Positions 6,772 through 11,147 of a DNA stretch of 11,147 bases are shown here, one piece after another; position 1 is the first letter of the stretch; each line of letters opens with the position of its first letter. The DNA comes from an uncultured Streptococcus sp. (GTDB lineage: Bacteria > Bacillota > Bacilli > Lactobacillales > Streptococcaceae): the NCBI RefSeq assembly GCF_943912555.1, contig NZ_CALTUR010000058.1, positions 1 to 11,147 on the forward strand, read 5' to 3'. The notes beneath the pieces are model-generated. The model ran no database searches. It had not been told where the DNA came from and worked only from the letters and a program-made list of their open reading frames with translations. The translations under genes and the position numbers were made by a program.

Positions 6772-7704
6772 ATGAAAATACTGAAAAAATGGTTTCTTGC
6801 CTTTCTTAGTTTCATTCTTTTGTTTCTAGCGGCTACATTCATCTTTCACCGTATCAGTTTGGAAAAGGAACAAGCCTCACTGACACCTATAGGACAACAA
6901 GTTCTCGTAAATGGACATCAAATAAATGTTTACGTTGAAGGGGATGGTCCTGAGACTATAGTAGTTCTCTCAGGTGCTGGTATTGCTTCTCCTATATTGG
7001 ACTTTAAAGAAGTATCGGAATCCTTATCGAAACGGTATAAGGTAGTCATCGTGGAGCGAGCAGGGTATGGTTATAGTGATGATAGCAATCATTCAAGAGA
7101 TGTGATGGAGGTTTTGTATGAGACGCGTCAAGCTCTTTCACAAGCAAATGTCAAAGGTCCTTTTATCATTTTGTCTCATTCCATGGCTAGTCTTGAGAGT
7201 TTAGCTTGGCAGGAAAAATATCCTGATGAAGTGAAAGACCTGGTTGGGTTAGATTGGGCATTGCCAGCTAGTTATGAGAATTTAAAGCAAAATCAGGCCT
7301 TAATTACTGTAGCATTTTGGAGCAGCAAGATTGGCTTATTACGCTACTTCCCTGAGTCCTTTTATATAAAAAATCCAACTCTGATCGAAAGTGAACGGAA
7401 ACAATATAAACTTCTAGCTTATAAGCAGTTGATGTCACAAGCCATGCTTCATGAATCCCAAACGGTAAAGGAAAATGCCAAGAAAGTTTCCTCAAACATT
7501 AATCCGAAAATTCCCATCTTACTACTGGTGTCTAACGGTCAAGGAACTAGTTTTAGCCAATCAGAATGGCAGTATTTTTCAGAGAAATTTGCTAGTGAAC
7601 AGTCTAATGTGAAAGTCATCTATATGGATGTACCACACGACCTTTATCATTATCAAAATCATGAGGTTGTTTCTCGTATTGAAGATTTTTTAAAGAGTAA
7701 TTGA
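6772..7704 (+). CDS. Membrane-anchored alpha/beta hydrolase, substrate unknown
   Basis: This 310-residue protein has one N-terminal membrane span (about residues 7-25, after the basic KILKK), so the catalytic domain probably sits outside the cell, tethered to the membrane. The alpha/beta-hydrolase fold is shown by the oxyanion-hole region LSGAG (66-70), ERAGYGYS (95-102) and a nucleophile elbow at SHSMA with Ser137. The C-terminal VPHDLYHY supplies the likely catalytic His289 (His293 is an alternative). The elbow is S-x-S-x-A rather than the usual G-x-S-x-G, so both small glycines are replaced. The acid residue is not clear. A TTG at 6757 would add five residues and is 9 bases after AAAAGG; I prefer the ATG because it starts the usual basic-hydrophobic anchor. 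It stands alone between two terminators. Related proteins are annotated only as hydrolases; the substrate could be an ester, a lipid or a peptide. Confidence 0.85.
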   Translation: MKILKKWFLAFLSFILLFLAATFIFHRISLEKEQASLTPIGQQVLVNGHQINVYVEGDGPETIVVLSGAGIASPILDFKEVSESLSKRYKVVIVERAGYGYSDDSNHSRDVMEVLYETRQALSQANVKGPFIILSHSMASLESLAWQEKYPDEVKDLVGLDWALPASYENLKQNQALITVAFWSSKIGLLRYFPESFYIKNPTLIESERKQYKLLAYKQLMSQAMLHESQTVKENAKKVSSNINPKIPILLLVSNGQGTSFSQSEWQYFSEKFASEQSNVKVIYMDVPHDLYHYQNHEVVSRIEDFLKSN

Positions 7705-7810
7705 GGGGTTAGAAATCATTTTAGACTGATGACAATAATTAAATGCTGAAGGATGAACAGTAGAATCGTGAGTTTTTTCGATTAAAAAAATTCTTTTTCT
7801 TATCCACCAG

Positions 7811-7833
7811 CCTGCCCTTTTGGCAGGTTTTTT
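7811..7833 (+). terminator. Intrinsic terminator after the hydrolase gene
   Basis: CCTGCC (7811-7816) pairs with GGCAGG (7822-7827) across the loop CTTTT, followed by TTTTTT. The stem begins 107 bases after the hydrolase stop, which leaves an unusually long 3' tail for that mRNA. Confidence 0.9.
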
Positions 7834-7915
7834 GGTGTTTTAAGGAAACGACTATACCAGAATTTTTGATTAAAAGTATTATTTTAAGAGAAAAATTTTC
7901 AATTTCACAAATTTT

Positions 7916-7931
7916 AGGCAAACGCTTGCAT
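7916..7931 (+). promoter_or_regulatory. cre-like site at the ABC exporter promoter
   Basis: AGGCAAACGCTTGCAT matches the catabolite-response consensus WWGAAARCGYTTTCWW at 13 of 16 positions. Two of the three mismatches (C7919 and G7928) are symmetric and keep the palindrome. The right half overlaps the proposed -35 box TTGCAT, a typical place for repression by CcpA. Binding is inference. Confidence 0.45.
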
Positions 7932-7954
7932 TCTAGTTTTTATTGGACTATAAT
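7926..7954 (+). promoter_or_regulatory. Promoter of the ABC exporter operon
   Basis: TTGCAT (7926-7931) and a perfect TATAAT (7949-7954) are 17 bp apart. Transcription would start near 7961, giving a leader of about 107 bases. An alternative extended -10, TGG-TATAAA (7959-7967), lies just downstream but has no good -35 box. Confidence 0.6.
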
Positions 7955-8003
7955 AGGTTGGTATAAAGCTTTCTGTAATAATAAAATGTAGAAGGTGTAG
8001 AAA

Positions 8004-8053
8004 GTAAGGATTTAGAATATTTGTAGTCAAAATACAATATTGCTATTCCTTAC
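8004..8053 (+). promoter_or_regulatory. Long leader hairpin before the exporter ATPase gene
   Basis: The arms pair in order: GTAAGGA (8004-8010) with TCCTTAC (8047-8053), TAG (8013-8015) with CTA (8043-8045), AATATT (8016-8021) with AATATT (8036-8041), and GTA (8023-8025) with TAC (8033-8035). This gives 19 base pairs with three small interruptions and a 7-base loop. It ends 2 bases before the ribosome site AGGGAG (8056-8061) and has no T-run after it, so it is not a normal terminator. It may control translation or be bound by a protein. I recognise no known riboswitch class. Confidence 0.6.
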
Positions 8054-8067
8054 ATAGGGAGATAGAT

Positions 8068-9060
8068 ATGGCAATGATAGAAGTGGAACATCTTCAGAAA
8101 AATTTTGTGAAGACAGTAAAGGAACCAGGCTTGAAGGGGGCTTTGCGCTCCTTTATTCATCCTGAAAAGCAGACCTTTGAAGCGGTCAAGGATTTGACCT
8201 TTGAAGTACCAAAAGGCCAGATTTTAGGTTTTATAGGAGCAAATGGTGCTGGGAAGTCGACAACCATCAAAATGCTGACAGGGATTTTAAAACCGACATC
8301 TGGTTTTTGTCGGATTAATGGCAAGATTCCGCAGGATAATCGTCAGGATTATGTAAAGGATATTGGAGTGGTCTTTGGGCAACGCACCCAGTTGTGGTGG
8401 GATTTGGCTCTGCAAGAGACCTACACGGTTTTGAAGGAGATTTACGATGTGCCAGACTCGCTCTTCCATAAGCGTATGGACTTTTTGAATGAAGTCTTGG
8501 ATTTGAAGGACTTTATCAAGGACCCCGTGCGAACTCTTTCACTGGGTCAAAGGATGCGAGCGGATATTGCGGCTTCCTTGCTTCACAATCCCAAGGTTCT
8601 CTTTTTAGATGAGCCGACCATTGGTTTGGACGTTTCGGTCAAGGATAACATTCGTCGGGCCATTACTCAGATCAATCAAGAGGAAGAAACAACCATTCTC
8701 TTGACCACTCACGACTTGAGCGACATTGAGCAACTTTGTGATCGGATTTTTATGATTGATAAGGGGCAGGAGATTTTTGATGGAACTGTGAGCCAGCTCA
8801 AGGAGACCTTTGGCAAGATGAAGACTCTTTCTTTTGAACTGCTACCAGGTCAAAGTCATCTCGTCTCTCACTATGAAGGCCTGCCTGATATGATTATTGA
8901 TAGACAGGGGAATAGCCTCAACATTGAATTCGATAGTTCTCGCTACCAGTCAGCTGATATTATCAAGCAAACCCTGTCTGATTTTGAAATCCGCGATTTG
9001 AAGATGGTGGATACAGATATCGAGGATATTATCCGTCGCTTCTATCGAAAGGAGCTCTAA
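8068..9060 (+). CDS. ABC-2 exporter ATPase (COG4586-like)
   Basis: This 330-residue ATPase energises an exporter formed with the next two gene products. Motifs are Walker A GANGAGKST (57-65), Q-loop Gln105, signature LSLGQ (157-161), Walker B ending in Asp181-Glu182, D-loop GLD (186-188) and switch His215. LSLGQ in place of LSGGQ and the approximately 30-residue insertion before the nucleotide fold (GLKGALRSF...) are usual in the COG4586 group, often annotated as daunorubicin or NatA-like ATPases. A C-terminal domain of about 90 residues follows the ATPase core. The ATG at 8068 has AGGGAG 6 bases upstream; a second ATG at 8074 fits less well. The permease genes follow at 1-bp spacing, so all three are one operon. 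The substrate is unknown. Confidence 0.92.
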   Translation: MAMIEVEHLQKNFVKTVKEPGLKGALRSFIHPEKQTFEAVKDLTFEVPKGQILGFIGANGAGKSTTIKMLTGILKPTSGFCRINGKIPQDNRQDYVKDIGVVFGQRTQLWWDLALQETYTVLKEIYDVPDSLFHKRMDFLNEVLDLKDFIKDPVRTLSLGQRMRADIAASLLHNPKVLFLDEPTIGLDVSVKDNIRRAITQINQEEETTILLTTHDLSDIEQLCDRIFMIDKGQEIFDGTVSQLKETFGKMKTLSFELLPGQSHLVSHYEGLPDMIIDRQGNSLNIEFDSSRYQSADIIKQTLSDFEIRDLKMVDTDIEDIIRRFYRKEL

Positions 9061-9061
9061 G

Positions 9062-9880
9062 ATGGTCAAATTGTGGAGACGTTATAAACCCTTTATCAAT
9101 GCAGGTGTTCAGGAATTGATCACCTATCGAGTCAACTTTATTCTCTATCGGATCGGCGATGTAATGGGTGCTTTTGTGGCCTTTTATCTCTGGAAGGCTG
9201 TCTTTGATTCTTCGCAAGAGTCTTTGATTCAGGGCTTTAGTATGGCAGATATCACCCTCTACATCATCATGAGTTTTGTGACCAATCTTCTTACTAGGTC
9301 AGATTCGTCCTTTATGATTGGGGAGGAGGTCAAGGATGGTTCCATTATCATGCGCTTGTTGAGACCGGTGCATTTTGCGGCCTCATATCTTTTCACCGAG
9401 CTTGGGTCCAAGTGGTTGATTTTTATCTCTGTTGGCCTTCCGTTTTTAAGTGTCATTGTTTTGATAAAAATCTTATCTGGGCAAGGGATTGTAGAAGTGC
9501 TGGGATTAACTGTCCTTTATCTTTTTAGCTTAACGCTGGCCTATCTGATTAACTTTTTCTTTAATATCTGTTTTGGTTTTTCAGCCTTTGTGTTTAAAAA
9601 TCTTTGGGGTTCTAACCTACTTAAGACTTCCATAGTGGCCTTTATGTCTGGCAGTTTGATTCCCTTGGCTTTCTTTCCAAAGCTTGTTGCAGATATTCTG
9701 TCCTTCCTGCCTTTTTCATCCTTGATTTATACTCCAGTTATGATCATTGTTGGAAAATACGATGCCAGTCAGATTCTTCAGGCGCTTTTACTCCAGTTTT
9801 TCTGGCTCTTAGTGATGGTGGGCTTGTCTCAGTTGATTTGGAAACGAGTCCAGTCCTTTATCACCATTCAAGGAGGTTAG
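9062..9880 (+). CDS. ABC-2 exporter permease 1 (COG4587-like, DUF990 type)
   Basis: This 272-residue integral membrane protein has about six spans and a short basic cytoplasmic N-terminus. The segment ELITYRVNFILYRIGD before span 1 is like the DUF990/ABC2_membrane_6 group and resembles EYKVDFVVG at the same place in the next gene, so the two permeases are paralogues that probably form a heterodimer. The conserved cytoplasmic region after span 2 includes EEVKDGSIIMRLLRP, comparable with RKGEFDKYLTRP in the partner. The start ATG lies 1 bp after the ATPase stop, and its ribosome site AAAGGAG (9048-9054) is inside the ATPase gene. Translation of the two is therefore likely coupled. It cannot be assigned a substrate; relatives are annotated only as ABC-2 transporter permeases. 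Confidence 0.9.
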   Translation: MVKLWRRYKPFINAGVQELITYRVNFILYRIGDVMGAFVAFYLWKAVFDSSQESLIQGFSMADITLYIIMSFVTNLLTRSDSSFMIGEEVKDGSIIMRLLRPVHFAASYLFTELGSKWLIFISVGLPFLSVIVLIKILSGQGIVEVLGLTVLYLFSLTLAYLINFFFNICFGFSAFVFKNLWGSNLLKTSIVAFMSGSLIPLAFFPKLVADILSFLPFSSLIYTPVMIIVGKYDASQILQALLLQFFWLLVMVGLSQLIWKRVQSFITIQGG

Positions 9881-9881
9881 T

Positions 9882-10667
9882 ATGAAAAAATATCAACGCA
9901 TGCATCTGATTTTTATCAGACAATATATCAAGCAAATCATGGAGTACAAGGTTGATTTTGTGGTTGGGGTGCTGGGAGTTTTTTTAACTCAAGGTTTAAA
10001 TCTCTTGTTTCTCAATGTCATATTTCAACACATCCCATCCCTAGAGGGCTGGTCCTTCCAAGAGATTGCCTTTATCTATGGTTTTTCTTTGATTCCCAAG
10101 GGACTGGACCATCTCTTTTTTGACAATCTTTGGGCACTGGGGCAACGCTTGGTGCGAAAAGGAGAATTTGATAAGTACCTGACGCGTCCCATCAATCCTC
10201 TCTTTCACATCCTAGTTGAGACCTTTCAGATTGATGCCTTAGGCGAACTCTTGGTCGGTGGTATCCTATTGGGGACAACAGTGACTAGCATTGCTTGGAC
10301 TCTTCCTAAATTTCTGCTTTTTCTAGTCTGCATACCATTTGCGACCTTGATTTATACTTCTTTGAAAATCGCGACAGCCAGTATCGCTTTTTGGACCAAG
10401 CAGTCAGGAGCCATGATTTATATTTTCTATATGTTCAATGATTTTGCCAAGTACCCGATTTCGATTTACAATTCGCTCCTTCGATGGTTGATTAGCTTTA
10501 TCGTGCCATTTGCCTTTACGGCCTACTATCCTGCTAGCTATTTCTTGCAGGACAAGGATGTAATCTTTAACATCGGAGGTTTGATGTTGATTTCCCTTGT
10601 TTTCTTTGTCATTTCCCTTAAACTTTGGGATAGGGGCTTAGATGCCTACGAAAGTGCGGGTTCTTAG
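9882..10667 (+). CDS. ABC-2 exporter permease 2 (COG3694-like, DUF990 type)
   Basis: This 261-residue integral membrane protein with about six spans is the second half of the exporter channel. It starts 1 bp after the stop of permease 1, with AAGGAGG (9870-9876) placed 5 bases upstream inside that gene. The cytoplasmic motif KGEFDKYLTRPINPLF after the second span corresponds to the KDGSIIMRLLRPVHF region of permease 1 and is characteristic of this family, where it contacts the ATPase. The last span ends close to the C-terminus (LWDRGLDAYESAGS). A terminator follows 14 bases after the stop, so the operon has exactly three genes. No dedicated substrate gene, immunity gene or regulator is included, so the exported compound cannot be named. 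Confidence 0.9.
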   Translation: MKKYQRMHLIFIRQYIKQIMEYKVDFVVGVLGVFLTQGLNLLFLNVIFQHIPSLEGWSFQEIAFIYGFSLIPKGLDHLFFDNLWALGQRLVRKGEFDKYLTRPINPLFHILVETFQIDALGELLVGGILLGTTVTSIAWTLPKFLLFLVCIPFATLIYTSLKIATASIAFWTKQSGAMIYIFYMFNDFAKYPISIYNSLLRWLISFIVPFAFTAYYPASYFLQDKDVIFNIGGLMLISLVFFVISLKLWDRGLDAYESAGS

Positions 10668-10681
10668 CATAGATATCATCA

Positions 10682-10707
10682 AAGCCTTGTCTCAGGACAG
10701 GCTTTTT
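10682..10707 (+). terminator. Terminator of the ABC exporter operon
   Basis: AAGCCTTGTC (10682-10691) pairs with GACAGGCTT (10696-10704) across a TCAG loop with one bulged T, followed by a short T-run to 10707. Confidence 0.85.
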
Positions 10708-10727
10708 CTAATAGAAATGAAAATTCC

Positions 10728-10755
10728 TTGCCATCTATTCTCAGAGTGCTATACT
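10728..10755 (+). promoter_or_regulatory. Strong extended -10 promoter without an obvious gene
   Basis: TTGCCA (10728-10733) and TATACT (10750-10755) are 16 bp apart, each matching consensus at 5 of 6. TGC precedes the -10 box as a correct TGn extension. Transcription would start near 10762 and run through the second BOX-like element toward the small ORF at 10943. By sequence this is the best promoter in the window. Confidence 0.65.
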
Positions 10756-10780
10756 GTAAGTGTAATCGCCGATTTAGCTT

Positions 10781-10894
10781 ATACTCTTCGAAAATCTCTT
10801 CAAACCACGTCAGCTCCCATCTGCAACCTCAAAACAGTGTTTTGAGCAATCTGCGGCTAGCTTCCTAGTTTGCTTTTTGATTTTCATTGAGTAT
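10781..10894 (+). repeat. BOX-like element, copy 2
   Basis: This 114-bp copy has the same ends (ATACTC at 10781-10786, GAGTAT at 10889-10894), orientation and A-B-C order as copy 1, with about ten differences and one extra base. It is closer to the common pneumococcal BOX wording (ACCACGTCAG, CAAAACAGTGTTTTGAG, GCGGCTAGCTTCC). The central stem is CTCAAAACA (10828-10836) with TGTTTTGAG (10838-10846). It lies about 19 bases after the expected start of transcription from the promoter at 10728-10755. Confidence 0.85.
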
Positions 10895-10918
10895 TAGTTG
10901 CTAGAGCAAGACACTCGT

Positions 10919-10956
10919 AAAGCCTAAGTCACAGGTGAACAAATGACTGAGGTTTT
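10919..10956 (+). promoter_or_regulatory. Hairpin that holds a ribosome site in its loop
   Basis: Bases 10919-10931 pair with 10944-10956 at 12 of 13 positions (one G-T wobble, one A-G mismatch). The 12-base loop CAGGTGAACAAA carries AGGTGA, a match to the right half of the Shine-Dalgarno consensus, and the ATG at 10943 begins at the last loop base. The stem may tune translation of the small ORF that starts there. It could also be the remains of a terminator. Confidence 0.45.
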
Positions 10957-10978
10957 GAAAAGAATTTTGATATGTAGA

Positions 10979-11013
10979 AAATAACCGTTAAGCCTAGTTC
11001 TTATCGGTTATTT
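10979..11013. repeat. Inverted repeat between the small ORF and the hydrophobic frame
   Basis: AAATAACCG (10979-10987) pairs perfectly with CGGTTATTT (11005-11013). After a T-T mismatch the stem continues with TAAG/CTTA and closes on a 7-base loop, 13 pairs in total. It begins in the A-run near the stop codon of the 13-codon ORF and ends just before the ATG at 11014. The following T-run is too short for a confident terminator call. Confidence 0.5.
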
Positions 11014-11065
11014 ATGTTGTTAAATAACATTGTTATTGCATCAATTATGTCTGTTTTTGTGATTC

Positions 11066-11098
11066 TAGTAGTGGTTCAACTTGATTGCTACTATTTTT
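11066..11098 (+). terminator. Possible weak terminator near the window end
   Basis: TAGTAG (11066-11071) pairs with CTACTA (11088-11093), and five more pairs (three of them among four G-T wobbles in total) extend the stem to a 6-base loop, followed by TTTTT. It overlaps the end of the hydrophobic frame, so one of the two readings may be coincidental. Confidence 0.35.
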
Positions 11099-11115
11099 GA
11101 TGGTGTGAATGTCCT

Positions 11116-11121
11116 TATAAT
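11116..11121 (+). promoter_or_regulatory. Possible -10 box at the window end
   Basis: A perfect TATAAT with no convincing -35 box (only T-rich sequence at 16-18 bp). It may serve a gene to the right of the window, which cannot be checked here. Confidence 0.2.
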
Positions 11122-11147
11122 GCATATCAGTTAAGTACGAAACTTTT

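Larger units (their letters stand above)
7705..8067. other. 363-bp spacer between the hydrolase and the ABC exporter operon
   Basis: I see no gene on either strand here. The left part holds an A/T-only hairpin (TTTTTT 7773-7778 with AAAAAA 7784-7789) followed by T-rich sequence, then the clear terminator at 7811-7833. Bases 7840-7915 are very A+T-rich and featureless. The right part holds a cre-like site, a promoter and a leader with a long hairpin, all listed separately. Confidence 0.7.
10943..11100 (+). pseudogene. Probable frameshifted gene for a small membrane protein
   Basis: The ATG at 10943, four bases after AGGTGA, opens 13 codons (MTEVLKRILICRK) and stops at 10982-10984. From 10978 another frame is open to a TGA at 11098-11100: its first part is polar and basic (KITVKPSSYRLF), then from 11014 it encodes 28 very hydrophobic residues starting MLLNNIVIASIM. 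One extra A in the A4 run at 10978-10981 joins both into a single 52-residue protein with a basic N-terminus and one membrane span. The inner ATG at 11014 has no ribosome site, which favours the joined reading. A second shift in the T5 run at 11094-11098 would extend the frame to 11136. I recognise no family. It may be a decayed gene, a sequencing error, or a small peptide of its own. Upstream it has a strong promoter and a BOX-containing leader. Confidence 0.4.

Noticed and set aside
7739..7921. 60-codon - strand ORF
   Set aside because: It lies in A+T-rich spacer, contains the terminator stem of the opposite strand, and its product is a low-complexity Lys/Ile/Phe-rich peptide.
10642..10845. 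67-codon + strand ORF
   Set aside because: It overlaps the end of permease 2, runs through a terminator, a promoter and half of a BOX-like repeat, and has no ribosome site or protein-like pattern.
10895..10956. tRNA-like or riboswitch-like RNA
   Set aside because: No TTCGA-type T-arm or acceptor pairing is present, and I see no core of a known riboswitch class; only simple hairpins are supported.
1..11147. CRISPR array, insertion sequence, phage attachment site
   Set aside because: No regularly spaced direct repeats, transposase fragments or tRNA-linked duplications are seen; the only repeat pair is the two BOX-like elements 9.4 kb apart.

Overview
The window comes from a streptococcus of the mitis group (S. 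pneumoniae, S. mitis, S. pseudopneumoniae or a close relative). Evidence: a vex1-vex2-vex3-vncR-vncS-fba gene order known from pneumococcus, two short BOX-type repeats, A+T-rich spacers, and an fba gene with the strongly biased codon use of a highly expressed streptococcal glycolysis gene. I cannot fix the species. All genes I support lie on the + strand.

Bases 1-3550 hold the Vex ABC transporter: an FtsX/MacB-type permease (vex1), an ATPase (vex2) and a second permease (vex3), closed by a hairpin terminator. A 113-bp BOX-like element sits exactly between vex1 and vex2. Bases 3551-5705 hold the VncR/VncS two-component system, whose genes overlap by 4 bases. In pneumococcus a 27-residue peptide gene, pep27, is reported just before vncR; I find no convincing copy here. 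No terminator is visible between vncS and fba, and a 20-codon ORF with a good Shine-Dalgarno site lies there.

Bases 5703-6690 carry fba (class II fructose-bisphosphate aldolase) with its own extended -10 promoter and terminator. It is followed by a membrane-anchored alpha/beta hydrolase of unknown substrate (6772-7704) and a 363-bp spacer with a terminator, a promoter, a cre-like site and a strong hairpin just before the next ribosome binding site.

Bases 8068-10707 are a compact three-gene operon for an ABC-2 exporter: one ATPase and two paralogous DUF990-type permeases, 1 bp apart, with a terminator after the last gene. Its substrate is not known from sequence.

The last 440 bases look non-coding at first but hold the most unexplained signals: a near-consensus extended -10 promoter with no obvious gene, a second BOX-like element in its transcript, then a small ORF with a good ribosome binding site whose start region lies in a hairpin. 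One extra A in an A-run would join this ORF to a strongly hydrophobic frame, giving a 52-residue single-span membrane protein. I read this as a frameshifted or decaying small membrane-protein gene.
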